A stretch of DNA of 64,000 nucleotides from Dyadobacter sp. CY347 (lineage in GTDB: Bacteria; Bacteroidota; Bacteroidia; Cytophagales; Spirosomataceae): assembly GCF_021502655.1 (NCBI RefSeq), contig NZ_JAKFFT010000002.1, positions 62,001-126,000 of the forward strand. The letters run 5' to 3'. The notes under the pieces were generated by a model. The model did not search any database, was not told the DNA's origin, and saw only the letters and a list, made by a program, of their open reading frames with translations. Shown piece by piece: positions 25,847-34,837 of the stretch; the first letter of the stretch is position 1; each line of letters opens with the position of its first letter. Both the position numbers and the translations under genes were made by a program.

Positions 25847-27133
25847 ATGAACAATCGCCGGTCCTTTTTCCGAAAGAGCGCGGCCATCGGCTTTGGTGCC
25901 TTCGGCCTGAACAGTCTTTTTAATGAACTCCACGCCGAAAGTTTCAGCGAAGCTGAGAAACTTTGGAATGACAACAGTGCCGACAATGAAGATTACTGGT
26001 CCGTAATCCAGGATGCTTATACGGCGAGCAAAAGCGACATTATCATCCTCAATAACGGTGGCGTCTCGCCTTCGCCTATTGCCGTACAGGAAGCCTTGGA
26101 AAAATACAACAAAGCGGCTGCGCAGGGACCATCTTACTATATGTGGCGGATTATGGATAAAGGCCGCGAGCCGCTCCGGCAGCGTCTGGCGAAACTGGGC
26201 GGCTGCGATGCAGAGGAAATTGCCATTAACCGGAATGCCACGGAAGCCTTAAACACCATTATTTTTGGTTTACCACTCGAAAAGGGTGACGAAATCATTG
26301 GCACCATTCAGGATTATCCCAACATGATCCAGGCCTGGAAGCAACGCGAAATGCGTGACGGGCTGGTTTACAAACAATTATCATTTGATTTCCCAATAGA
26401 AAACGACGACCAGATTGTAAAAGCATTTGCCGACGCCGTCACTCCCAAAACCAAGATCATTCACGTAACCCACATTATCAACTGGGTAGGGCAGATTATG
26501 CTGGTGAAAAAGATCTGCGATATGGCGCATTCCAAAGGCATTGAAGTGGTTGTGGATGGCGCGCATACATTCGGTTTGCTGGATTACAAAATCCCAGATC
26601 TGGATTGCGATTATTTCGGAACGAGTTTGCACAAGTTTTTGAGCGCGCCCGTAGGAAGCGGGATGATGTGGATTAAGAAAGATAAAATTGAAAAAATATG
26701 GCCGCTGCTATGCAACAGTCAGCCCAAAAGCAAGGATATCCGCAAGTTCGAAACATTGGGAACACGCAGTTTTTGCATTGAGCAGGCGATAGGTGAAGCC
26801 ATTAATTTCCAGGAAGGCATCGGTTCCAAAAGAAAGCAGGAAAGGGTGCATTATCTCAAGAAATACTGGGCCGAAAAAGCACTGCAAATTCCTGGCGTCA
26901 AAATCCATACATCACTGAAACCCGAATATTCCTGCGCCATTGCAGGCGTGAGCATCGACGGGATGAAACCCGAGGAACTGGATAGCAAGCTCATGAAAGA
27001 TTACCAGATCCACACCGTGGGAATCAACTGGGAAAACATTCATTGTGTGCGGGTTACGCCTCATGTTTATACCAAAATAAGTGACCTGGACAAGCTTGTA
27101 GGAGCATTGGAAAAGATCGCCAAAAAAGCCTGA
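25847..27133 (+). CDS. Tat-exported class V aminotransferase-like protein
   Basis: 428 residues of fold-type I PLP enzyme, class V (isopenicillin N epimerase/cysteine desulfurase-like). It begins with a twin-arginine-type leader (NNRRSFFRKSAAIGFGAFGL). The likely PLP lysine is Lys263 in TSLHKFLSAPVG, after the Asp-containing VVVDGAHTFGLLDY. Export of a PLP enzyme suggests a periplasmic substrate; many Cytophagales have similar proteins without assigned reactions. The ygiB-like gene follows 52 bases downstream. Confidence 0.82.
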   Translation: MNNRRSFFRKSAAIGFGAFGLNSLFNELHAESFSEAEKLWNDNSADNEDYWSVIQDAYTASKSDIIILNNGGVSPSPIAVQEALEKYNKAAAQGPSYYMWRIMDKGREPLRQRLAKLGGCDAEEIAINRNATEALNTIIFGLPLEKGDEIIGTIQDYPNMIQAWKQREMRDGLVYKQLSFDFPIENDDQIVKAFADAVTPKTKIIHVTHIINWVGQIMLVKKICDMAHSKGIEVVVDGAHTFGLLDYKIPDLDCDYFGTSLHKFLSAPVGSGMMWIKKDKIEKIWPLLCNSQPKSKDIRKFETLGTRSFCIEQAIGEAINFQEGIGSKRKQERVHYLKKYWAEKALQIPGVKIHTSLKPEYSCAIAGVSIDGMKPEELDSKLMKDYQIHTVGINWENIHCVRVTPHVYTKISDLDKLVGALEKIAKKA

Positions 27134-27185
27134 TAAAAGGATTTTTGCGTTATCTTTAAGATCATCAGCTTAAAAACCTAATCAC

Positions 27186-27797
27186 ATGACCCAGTTAAGA
27201 AAGGGCTCTTTCCTCAAAAGGGCCAAAGATATAAGCATTAGCAGCGCATTGGCAATCACCATCTTATCATCCGGAATCGGGATGATAGGATGCGGTTCCA
27301 ATGAAGACGAAGAGGCTTACAGTTACGAAGAAACCAATTACTCCAAAGGCATCCGCTCACACATTAAGGAGGTCAAACCCGGAGAATTCAAGATTACTGA
27401 CGAAGAAAGCGTCGATGCAGATAAATCCGTAGCCATTGTTACTTACCTCGACGGCCACACCGATTCCCTGAGCACAGCCGCTGCAAAAGCATTGATCGAT
27501 GACGAGATCCGCAACAACCAATCTTCTGTGGGACACCATAGCGGCTTGTCTACCATGCTTTTATACGGTGGGATGGGGTATATGCTAGGAAGAAGTTCCA
27601 ACAATGCATATATGAACAACTATCGTGGAAATGGCAGCGCAGCCCGGGGTTTTTACAGCGATCCGAATGTGTATAACAAGTCGCAAAGCGCTGTTCAGCA
27701 AGCAAATGCTTCCCGTACAACGCGCACGGTGACATCCCGCCCCAAAGGTGGCAGAAATGGTTTCTTCGGACGTTCCGCAGGCAGAAGCGGAGGTTAA
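27186..27797 (+). CDS. YgiB-like (DUF1190) putative lipoprotein
   Basis: 203 residues: a basic N-terminus, a hydrophobic segment ending GMIGC (lipobox-like, Cys about 37), an acidic linker (NEDEEAYSYEE), a predicted soluble domain, then a glycine/asparagine/serine-rich tail with MLLYGGMGYMLGR and a terminal GG. The tail and its pairing with the next gene match the Escherichia coli ygiB-ygiC arrangement, although overall similarity is modest. Attachment to a membrane is inferred. The function of YgiB proteins is not known. Confidence 0.68.
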   Translation: MTQLRKGSFLKRAKDISISSALAITILSSGIGMIGCGSNEDEEAYSYEETNYSKGIRSHIKEVKPGEFKITDEESVDADKSVAIVTYLDGHTDSLSTAAAKALIDDEIRNNQSSVGHHSGLSTMLLYGGMGYMLGRSSNNAYMNNYRGNGSAARGFYSDPNVYNKSQSAVQQANASRTTRTVTSRPKGGRNGFFGRSAGRSGG

Positions 27798-27807
27798 CAT
27801 TATCATC

Positions 27808-28980
27808 ATGATTCAATTAAAATCGCTCGCCAATCATCCTGAAAAAGCACTTCAAAACGTAGGCTGGGACTGGATGCTCGGCGCCGACACGGCTCCTTAT
27901 GTGGTCAGTGACGTTGTAATTGTCACCGAAGAGCAGGCCGTTCAATATTATGAGGCGGCCGGCACATTATACGAAATGCTGATCGAGGCCGGGCAGTATG
28001 CGATTGATAATCTGCTTTTTAAGGAGATGGGCATTCCGGAGAACCTCGTTGAAATGATTAAGTTATCCTGGGAGGACGACCGCCATATTCACCTGTACGG
28101 CCGCTTTGACCTTGCTGGCGGAATTGATGGTGAACCAGTTAAACTCATCGAGTTTAATGCGGACACCGCAACCTGCATTCCCGAAACAGCTGTTGTGCAA
28201 TGGGCGCATCTGCGTATGAACGGGCTCGATGAATCGCAGCAGTTCAACACCCTCTACGAAACGCTCGTTAATCAATTCCGTTATCTGAAAGAGGCAAACA
28301 GCGACCTGGATGCGTCTATTCTTTTCTCCTCAATGCGCGGTTATCCGGAAGACGACACCAATGTTGCCATACTGACCGAGGCGGCGCGAGAGGCCGGTTT
28401 TGATACGGATTTCGCTCATGTTGAGGAAGTTGAGTTTTCCAATGGTGAAGGCATTTTCAAAATGGTGCCCGATTCCAATGACTTTCTGCGGTTTGATTTC
28501 TGGTTCAAACTCGTGCCCTGGGAATATATCGGGAATGATGAGCCGGAACTGGCCGGAATGCTGACAGATATCGTGAAGAACCGCAAAGCCGTTATTCTGA
28601 ATCCTGCATATACATTGTTGTTTCAGTCAAAATATATACTGAAAGTCTTGTGGGACCTTTATCCCTATCATCCGCTGTTGCTGCAAACGGAGCGCTATGC
28701 ATTGTCTCATAAAAAGTCTGTGCGGAAAGTGCTTTTCGGGCGTGAGGGTGCCAATGTTTCTATTTTGGAAAAAGGCGGTGAAGTGCTGGAAACGGTTGAG
28801 GGCGAGTACGATGAGCAGCCAAAGATCTACCAGGAATATTTTGATTTCCCTACGGATGGTGCCGGTAATTCATACCAGGCTGGTGTCTTTTATGCAGGTG
28901 AAGCTTGTGCGCTGGGCTTCCGACGGGGCGGCAGGATCCTGGATAACAAGGCGCAGTTTGTAGGTCATTTGGTAGGCTAA
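27808..28980 (+). CDS. YgiC/glutathionylspermidine synthase-like ATP-grasp protein
   Basis: 390 residues, most like the C-terminal synthetase domain of glutathionylspermidine synthase and YgiC, with KLIEFNADTATCIPETAVVQW and a glycine-rich LFGREGANV. These are ATP-grasp ligases. YgiC does not make glutathionylspermidine, and this organism has no obvious amidase domain here, so the substrate is unknown. The frame is open 20 codons upstream into the preceding gene. The ATG at 27808, ten bases after that gene ends, is the natural start. Confidence 0.85.
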   Translation: MIQLKSLANHPEKALQNVGWDWMLGADTAPYVVSDVVIVTEEQAVQYYEAAGTLYEMLIEAGQYAIDNLLFKEMGIPENLVEMIKLSWEDDRHIHLYGRFDLAGGIDGEPVKLIEFNADTATCIPETAVVQWAHLRMNGLDESQQFNTLYETLVNQFRYLKEANSDLDASILFSSMRGYPEDDTNVAILTEAAREAGFDTDFAHVEEVEFSNGEGIFKMVPDSNDFLRFDFWFKLVPWEYIGNDEPELAGMLTDIVKNRKAVILNPAYTLLFQSKYILKVLWDLYPYHPLLLQTERYALSHKKSVRKVLFGREGANVSILEKGGEVLETVEGEYDEQPKIYQEYFDFPTDGAGNSYQAGVFYAGEACALGFRRGGRILDNKAQFVGHLVG

Positions 28981-29115
28981 TCCATTGAAAATGACCGCAC
29001 GCTAACGGAATCTACCGTTTGCTAATCATTATGTGTAAATATCGTTTTGTCTGACAAAGTTTGTGAAATCGTTAAAGCAGCGTCAGCACATTCCGACAAT
29101 TAAACAAAACCCGTA

Positions 29116-29448
29116 ATGATACACGAGAAAATTTTTCAACTAAAAAGTGGACGAGAGGTCAAAGTCATAGTAAAAGGTTATTTCCTGCACGACAATCCAC
29201 AACGCAGCACAGAATACGAAATATTGATCCGGGAGCCGAAAGACAAATACTTCCGCACACCGATCGGGATTAATCATCCGCAGTTTTGGAAACTAAAAAG
29301 ATTATCGGCTCAGCAAGCGAAATTGCTTGTCTTAGAATATAGCGGTATCTCGCAAAGGCAGGTAAATCGGGCAATCACAGAGTTTAATAGCGTATTGAGT
29401 TTTCCTGCGGCAGAAATAGGCCTTCAATTTGAAAGAGAATTGGTTTAA
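29116..29448 (+). CDS. Hypothetical protein
   Basis: 110 residues, basic, with no signal peptide or membrane segment. It starts with alternating beta strands (KIFQLKSGREVKVIVKGYFL, YEILIREPKDK) and ends in a helix pair (SAQQAKLLVLEYSGISQRQVNRAI). It is not a family I recognise. It stands alone between the ygiC-like gene (135 bases upstream) and a cupin. Codon use looks normal for the region. It is probably a real gene, but nothing in it points to a function. Confidence 0.55.
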   Translation: MIHEKIFQLKSGREVKVIVKGYFLHDNPQRSTEYEILIREPKDKYFRTPIGINHPQFWKLKRLSAQQAKLLVLEYSGISQRQVNRAITEFNSVLSFPAAEIGLQFERELV

Positions 29449-29520
29449 GTCGCAATTATATTTTTAGATTTGTAAAACAACATAGTTTGCAAATCAACTT
29501 CACATCGGATTTTCACTTAT

Positions 29521-29574
29521 AAAGCGGGCGAATAACTATCATTAAAATGAGGTTATTTTGTCCGCTTTTATATT
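29521..29574 (+). terminator. Probable hairpin terminator
   Basis: AAAGCGG (29521-29527) pairs with CCGCTTT (29562-29568), with an inner AATAAC/GTTATT pairing. The T-rich tail is TATATTTTT. It follows the hypothetical gene by about 70 bases. The stem has an internal loop, so strength is uncertain. Confidence 0.5.
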
Positions 29575-29707
29575 TTTAGTCGTTCCGATTATACATTATC
29601 AAGATAGTCTCCCGCTTTTTACAATCTGTCTCTCTATTTGTGCTGCATGTTAATTAATTAGGTTAAAAAGCACACTCAAATCGCTTTTAATGCAGGCTCA
29701 GGGCCAA

Positions 29708-30046
29708 TTACTGATTTTTTTCAAGCTCAATAAAATCTTCGCGAACGGGCGTAAAGCAATCAATCACTTTGCATTGCGTATGGGCCACAGCGGAATGCGG
29801 TGCGTGGGAGGGAATGTAAGCCGTCATCCCTTTGGTAAGTAGCATTTTTTCACCATTGATATCAAATTCAAGTTCGCCTTCCAGAATGTGGCACCATTGT
29901 TCGTGATGATGGCTGTGCTCAGGAAGGATTGTGCCATTATCGATGGTGAAATGGCCAAAAGTCATCTTGTCTGAATGTGAGAGCGTTCCGTGAATGCCGT
30001 CCCAGATTTTCACGTGTTTATTGGTATTGAAATTAACGAAAGGCAT
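29708..30046 (-). CDS. Cupin domain protein
   Basis: 112 residues forming one cupin barrel. Metal-binding motif 1 is seen in PEHSHHHEQWCHILEGELE, and motif 2 contains PSHAPHSAVAHT. Small cupins bind a divalent metal and act as dioxygenases, isomerases or sensors. Nothing here narrows the activity. It is transcribed divergently from the 30 kb cluster, separated by 121 bases that carry the cluster's promoter. Confidence 0.88.
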   Translation of the reverse strand: MPFVNFNTNKHVKIWDGIHGTLSHSDKMTFGHFTIDNGTILPEHSHHHEQWCHILEGELEFDINGEKMLLTKGMTAYIPSHAPHSAVAHTQCKVIDCFTPVREDFIELEKNQ

Positions 30047-30105
30047 AATAATGTTTGGGTAAGCTTGAAATGTGAATTTAAAAATAATGAAAACGCTTTG
30101 AGCTA

Positions 30106-30136
30106 TTTGCTATTCCTTTTGCTTTTTATACATTTG
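30106..30136 (+). promoter_or_regulatory. Strong consensus promoter of the 30-36 kb operon
   Basis: TTTG at 30106-30109 and TACATTTG at 30129-30136, separated by 19 bases, exactly match the Bacteroidota -33 TTTG and -7 TAnnTTTG consensus. The predicted start of transcription is about 25 bases before the TTG start codon at 30168. Confidence 0.65.
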
Positions 30137-30167
30137 CATATTCCGACCGAATTTTAATATTACAACA

Positions 30168-30722
30168 TTGCGCAGGATTTTATCCATATTGCTTTTGGGG
30201 TTGCTGCTTTACAACATGGTAGGCTATTCGATAGTTTACTTGTCGGAAGAAACGCACACCATTAGTGCACGCGGAAAAGACCTGGTTCAGCAGTCGGAAA
30301 ACTCGCTGGACATTGTAATTAAAGTGCCGGTGGCCGTTCCTTATCAGACCAACTGGGACGCGCCGGAGCAGGTCGAAGGGCAACTTTTGCATGAAGGGCA
30401 GTATTATCAGATGAAAAGCCGCCAGCTGATCAATGACACCATGTATGTGCATTGCGAATATGACCAGACTGCGCGGGAAAAGTTCAGCGACCTTGCTTCA
30501 AAAATTAATGATCAGGTTACGGGCAATGCCAGTGACCAGCGGAAAGATCAGCATTCCAATATTCTCAAAAACTTTGTAAAAGAATACATGTCCCAAGACC
30601 GGAAACATGTGTTTTATTTGCTTGAATGGGCGCCAGTCCAGGAAGTTGCCCTTTCTCAGGTGCAGCTTCATTTTTCCGAAATACAATTTACAATTCCCTC
30701 GCCGCCACCCGATCTGGCTTAG
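30168..30722 (+). CDS. Exported protein of unknown function, first gene of the TonB/AhpD cluster
   Basis: 184 residues with an N-terminal hydrophobic segment (about residues 4-22) that is a signal peptide or membrane anchor, a mixed strand domain, a charged helical stretch (DQRKDQHSNILKNFVKEY) and a short proline tail (IPSPPPDLA). I do not recognise the family. There is no ATG near the start; TTG at 30168 is the best start, preceded by a consensus promoter. It leads a run containing AhpD-like genes, TonB receptors and an MFS gene, so a role in metal or small-molecule uptake is plausible but unproven. Confidence 0.68.
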   Translation: MRRILSILLLGLLLYNMVGYSIVYLSEETHTISARGKDLVQQSENSLDIVIKVPVAVPYQTNWDAPEQVEGQLLHEGQYYQMKSRQLINDTMYVHCEYDQTAREKFSDLASKINDQVTGNASDQRKDQHSNILKNFVKEYMSQDRKHVFYLLEWAPVQEVALSQVQLHFSEIQFTIPSPPPDLA

Positions 30723-30736
30723 TAACATCATTTCAA

Positions 30737-30837
30737 TTTCTCCTTTTTGAGTGCGTTTCATTAGAAATATCACTCTTGTAATGAACTGAAAATCAGCGCA
30801 TGTTTGCTGTTTTTTGTTCAGACTCAAAAAGGGGAAG
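30737..30837 (+). other. Possible structured RNA element before the first AhpD gene
   Basis: Bases 30742-30752 pair perfectly with 30822-30832 (CCTTTTTGAGT/ACTCAAAAAGG). With wobbles the stem extends to 30737-30837. Inside are two smaller hairpins, 30755-30763 with 30779-30786 and 30786-30797 with 30106-independent bases 30806-30821. Together they form a three-way junction. It is non-coding and ends 32 bases before the AhpD gene. It was hand-folded only. Confidence 0.4.
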
Positions 30838-30869
30838 AAATCTTTTACTAACGACAGATTTTTTTCAAA

Positions 30870-31427
30870 ATGGCGCATATCACATTGCCAGACGAATCAC
30901 TTCCGGGGATCGTTGGCTTGTTCAATTTCCGTCCCGAAACAGCTTCTTCCCTTCGCTGGCTTGCGGACACCTTGCTACGGGGCGAATCTCCGCTCACCAG
31001 CGGCGAACGCGAACTTATTGCCGCTTACGTCTCCCATCTGAATGATTGCACATTCTGCCACATGTCGCACGCTTCGGCTGCAATGGCGCATTTGTCTTGT
31101 GACCTGGATCAGATCGCAGACATCCGAAATGGCTTTCAGGAAATTCCAGTCACCCCAAAACTGCGTGCGTTGCTCAATATCGCAGCCAAAGTGCAGAAAA
31201 GCGGGAAGGAAGTTTCCGAAGAAGACGTCGCTGCGGCACGAGCCGAAGGGGCCATTGACCGCGAAATTCATGACACGGTTTTGATCGCAGCGTCATTCTG
31301 CATGTTCAACCGATATGTGGATGGACTGGGCACGTGGGCGCCCCAGGAAAACGAGGATTACCGCGCAATGGGACAACGTATGGCCTTCAAGGGTTACATT
31401 CCTCCGGTTGAGCAAACTGTTGAATAA
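30870..31427 (+). CDS. AhpD-like/carboxymuconolactone decarboxylase family protein 1
   Basis: 185 residues of the AhpD-like fold. The redox motif ELIAAYVSHLNDCTFC...H gives Cys60, Cys63 and His67, the arrangement used by AhpD for thiol-based peroxide reduction. A conserved Glu (GERELI) precedes it. The C-terminal half repeats helices of the same kind. It is followed 30 bases later by a paralog. Peroxidase activity is a family inference; substrates could also be organic hydroperoxides or other thiols. Confidence 0.88.
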   Translation: MAHITLPDESLPGIVGLFNFRPETASSLRWLADTLLRGESPLTSGERELIAAYVSHLNDCTFCHMSHASAAMAHLSCDLDQIADIRNGFQEIPVTPKLRALLNIAAKVQKSGKEVSEEDVAAARAEGAIDREIHDTVLIAASFCMFNRYVDGLGTWAPQENEDYRAMGQRMAFKGYIPPVEQTVE

Positions 31428-31457
31428 TTTTTCAAAAATCATTTCCACTCAATAGCA

Positions 31458-32033
31458 ATGCCACATATATCATTGCCGGAACATTTGCCGGGAATAACAG
31501 GTCTGCTCGAATACAACAAGGAAACCGCCGCGCCGATCCGCGAGCTGACGCAATTCCTTTTGCGTGGTGAATCCACATTAACACCCGGAGAAAGGGAGCT
31601 GATCGCGACCATCGTTTCACACAACAATGCATGCAAGTTTTGCACTGCTGCACACACTGCCGCCGCCGACCTGCTGATAGGCAACACCGAAACCTGCGAA
31701 ATCATGAAGCAGGACATTGATGCCGCGCCGGTAAGCGACAAAATGAAAGCTTTACTGAAAATCGCCAAGCAAGTTCAGGTGCTCGGGAAAGCGGTTACCA
31801 AAGAAGCCATCGCAGAAGCAAAAAATAATGGCGCAACCGACATTGAAATTCATGATACAGTGCTGATAGCCGCCCTGTTTTGCCTTTACAACCGCTACGT
31901 GGACGGAATGGCCACCATTGCACCATCCAATCCTGAATTCTATCAAGGCCTCGGCCAACGTCTTGTTGACAACGGTTACAACAGACTGGCCAACGGTTAC
32001 GATCATTTGAAACAACAAAAACAACGCTCATAA
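31458..32033 (+). CDS. AhpD-like/carboxymuconolactone decarboxylase family protein 2
   Basis: 191 residues and a clear paralog of the preceding gene. CKFC gives Cys59 and Cys62, with His66 following, after the same GERELIATIVSH stretch; IEIHDTVLIAALFCLYNRYVDG matches its neighbour. The two probably arose by tandem duplication and may form a hetero-oligomer. The TonB receptor gene starts 13 bases after the stop, so co-transcription is expected. No signal peptide is seen, so it should be cytoplasmic. Confidence 0.88.
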   Translation: MPHISLPEHLPGITGLLEYNKETAAPIRELTQFLLRGESTLTPGERELIATIVSHNNACKFCTAAHTAAADLLIGNTETCEIMKQDIDAAPVSDKMKALLKIAKQVQVLGKAVTKEAIAEAKNNGATDIEIHDTVLIAALFCLYNRYVDGMATIAPSNPEFYQGLGQRLVDNGYNRLANGYDHLKQQKQRS

Positions 32034-32046
32034 ATTCAACTCCTCT

Positions 32047-34818
32047 ATGAAAAGAACTCTACTTTTAATGTTTTCAATCGTCTGCGTTTTGTTTATGCAA
32101 AATGCAAAGGCGCAATCCACACAACTTTCCGGGCACATTACAGATAATGACACTCAAAAGCCGCTTTCAGGTGTTTCTGTGTCGGTTAAGGGAAAAAATA
32201 CAGGTGCAGTTACCAATGCAGAAGGTTATTTTGAATTAAAAACGAACATTCCTGCCACGCTGGTGATTTCGCTGATCGGTTATGCGCGCCAGGAAGTGGA
32301 AGTTGCTTCTGGTCAGGCGATTAATGTGAATCTTGTTCCGGCTGCGGAAGAGCTTAACCAGGTTGTGGTTTCGGCATCGCGGGTGGAAGAGAGCATTTTA
32401 CGTTCACCGGTGAGCATTGAAAAAATGGATTCCCGCGCGGTTCAGCAAACACCTTCTGCCAATTATTTTGATGGATTGGTGAATATGAAATCGCTGGATA
32501 TGGTCACCAGCAGCCTTACTTATAAGCAAATTAACACAAGGGGATTTAACACCACGGGAAACAGCCGCTTCCTGCAATTGGTGGATGGGGTTGATAATCA
32601 ACCTTCCGGACTTGGTTTTGCGATGGGAAATCTTTTCGGGCCCCATGATATTGATGTAGAAAGCGCAGAGCTGATCCCAGGCGCGGCCTCGGCATTATAT
32701 GGCCCGATCGCTTTTAACGGAATGCTTAATACACGCACCAAAAATCCTTATGAATACCAGGGATTAAGCGCACAAACCAAATTCGGCGTCAACCACATTG
32801 GCGACGGAACGGGCATGGGCGCGAAACCTATGTATGATCTCGCTGTTCGTTATGCCAAAGCATTTAACAACAAGTTTGCTTTCAAAGCCGCAGCAAGTTA
32901 TCTCAAAGGAACCGACTGGTATGCAAATGATTACACCGACATTGATCCAAACACACCAGCAGCCAACCGCGGCCCGAACAACCCTGGCAGAAATGCACTG
33001 AACATTTACGGCGACGAAGTCGCACAGACCATTCCAAGCATCGGCCGCGTTTCACGCACAGGTTATGAAGAAAAGGATCTTGCGACTTACGGCGTTTACA
33101 GCTTGAAACTGCTGGGCGCATTGCATTACCGCATCACGGACAAGCTGGAAGCCATCTATCAGGGGAATTTTAATCAGGGAACAGCGCAGTATACAGGCAG
33201 TAACCGCTTCGTTATCAATGATTTCAAATTCATTCAACATCGGTTAGAGCTGAGAGGCAGCAACTTTTATGTGCGCGCTTACTCCAATCAGGAGCGCTCG
33301 ACAAACTCTTACAACACCCGTGCGTTGGGCCAGCACATTAACAGGACCTGGGTTAAAGATTTAGCGGGAAACACCGTTTCACCGGATAAAGCGGATGCAA
33401 CGTGGTTTGAAAGATATACAGCTGCTTACAATGGTGCCATTGCCTCAGTAGGAAGCAAAGATCATTCACTAGCCCGCGCTTTTGCGGATCAGGGAAGGAT
33501 TTTACCCGGATCCAGCGAATACGAAACAGCCAAAGATCGCCTGATCCAGACGCGCGGACTGGCCGGAGCGGGCATCCTCAGCGAATGCAGCCTGCGTCAC
33601 GTGGAAGGAATGTATGATTTCAGTTCTGCGTTGAAATTCATCAACCTGCAAGTGGGTGGGAATTTTCGTAAATATTACTTAAACACAGGCGGGACGCTTT
33701 TTGATGATAAAGACAAAAACCTGACGAATGAAGAGTATGGTGCTTTCGCCCAAGCTTCAAAGTCGTTTTGGAAAGATGTTTTAAAGTTGACGGTTTCAGG
33801 TCGTTTTGATAAAAATGAGAACTTTGACGGCCGTTTTACACCACGTGCTTCGGCGGTTATTTCTCCCAATGAAAACCACCATTTCCGCGCATCTTACCAA
33901 ACCGGTTTCCGCAACCCAACCATTGGAGATCAATACATTAAGCTGAATGTAGGCCCGATCATCATTCTGGGTGGTGCGCCGGTAAACTCTGCCGGTTTGA
34001 ATGCGTATGAAAACTCGGTTACCATCGCTTCTTTCGGTGCATTTGCCAGCGCATTTGGTGCGGATATGGCAAAAGGAACGCCATTTCCGCAAGCTGTTGC
34101 CAACAACAAAGACAAGTTGGTGAAATCAAATGTGCCTTATATCAAATCAGAAAAAGTGAAGAGCTACGAAGTTGGTTACAAAGGAATTATCGCCAAAAAG
34201 CTCTTGTTCGACGTCAATTATTATTACAGCCAATACACTGATTTCATGATCAACACCGTGGTGGCGAGAGCGAAATCCAACATTCTCTTGGCAGATGGAA
34301 AAGTGAATCCAGCCGCAGCTGCCGAATTGCTGGGAGCCGACAGACAGCTTTTCCAACTTTATACCAATGCTGCTGACAAAGTTTCTATCCAGGGCGTTAG
34401 CGCAGGACTGACTTATTCGCTTCCTAAAAACTACAAGATCAGCGCGAACACGACCTGGATCGATTTCAACATTGGCGATGCAGATCAAAACAATGTTCCG
34501 GCCTTTAACACGCCTGAATGGAAAACCAACCTGATCTTCGGAAATGCAAGATTAACCGACAAAATCGGGTTCAATGTGGCGTGGCACTGGCAGAGCAGCT
34601 TCGACTGGTATGGTACATTCACTGAGAATGCGCCCGGAAAAGTGAAAAGCTACAACTTGCTGGACGCACAGGTTAGTTATCGCATTCCAAGCCTGAAAAC
34701 GATCGTGAAACTGGGTGCGTCGAATTTGACAAACCAATACATTGTCCAGGCATATGGTTCTCCGGCAGTGGGTGGATTGTATTATGTGAGTCTCAATTTT
34801 GATCAGCTTTTCAGATAA
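32047..34818 (+). CDS. TonB-dependent outer membrane receptor
   Basis: 923 residues: a signal peptide (cleavage near AKAQ), a carboxypeptidase-like domain (about 24-110), a plug with LNQVVVSASRVEESI and a TonB-box-like start, then a large barrel ending in LYYVSLNFDQLFR with a terminal aromatic, as outer-membrane proteins have. The motifs do not reveal a substrate. It follows the AhpD pair and precedes the MFS gene, 19 bases apart. Compared with SusC-type receptors it lacks a SusD partner, so a small ligand such as a chelate is more likely than a polysaccharide. Confidence 0.9.
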   Translation: MKRTLLLMFSIVCVLFMQNAKAQSTQLSGHITDNDTQKPLSGVSVSVKGKNTGAVTNAEGYFELKTNIPATLVISLIGYARQEVEVASGQAINVNLVPAAEELNQVVVSASRVEESILRSPVSIEKMDSRAVQQTPSANYFDGLVNMKSLDMVTSSLTYKQINTRGFNTTGNSRFLQLVDGVDNQPSGLGFAMGNLFGPHDIDVESAELIPGAASALYGPIAFNGMLNTRTKNPYEYQGLSAQTKFGVNHIGDGTGMGAKPMYDLAVRYAKAFNNKFAFKAAASYLKGTDWYANDYTDIDPNTPAANRGPNNPGRNALNIYGDEVAQTIPSIGRVSRTGYEEKDLATYGVYSLKLLGALHYRITDKLEAIYQGNFNQGTAQYTGSNRFVINDFKFIQHRLELRGSNFYVRAYSNQERSTNSYNTRALGQHINRTWVKDLAGNTVSPDKADATWFERYTAAYNGAIASVGSKDHSLARAFADQGRILPGSSEYETAKDRLIQTRGLAGAGILSECSLRHVEGMYDFSSALKFINLQVGGNFRKYYLNTGGTLFDDKDKNLTNEEYGAFAQASKSFWKDVLKLTVSGRFDKNENFDGRFTPRASAVISPNENHHFRASYQTGFRNPTIGDQYIKLNVGPIIILGGAPVNSAGLNAYENSVTIASFGAFASAFGADMAKGTPFPQAVANNKDKLVKSNVPYIKSEKVKSYEVGYKGIIAKKLLFDVNYYYSQYTDFMINTVVARAKSNILLADGKVNPAAAAELLGADRQLFQLYTNAADKVSIQGVSAGLTYSLPKNYKISANTTWIDFNIGDADQNNVPAFNTPEWKTNLIFGNARLTDKIGFNVAWHWQSSFDWYGTFTENAPGKVKSYNLLDAQVSYRIPSLKTIVKLGASNLTNQYIVQAYGSPAVGGLYYVSLNFDQLFR

Positions 34819-34837
34819 CATCAGCTTCAAAAAGCAC

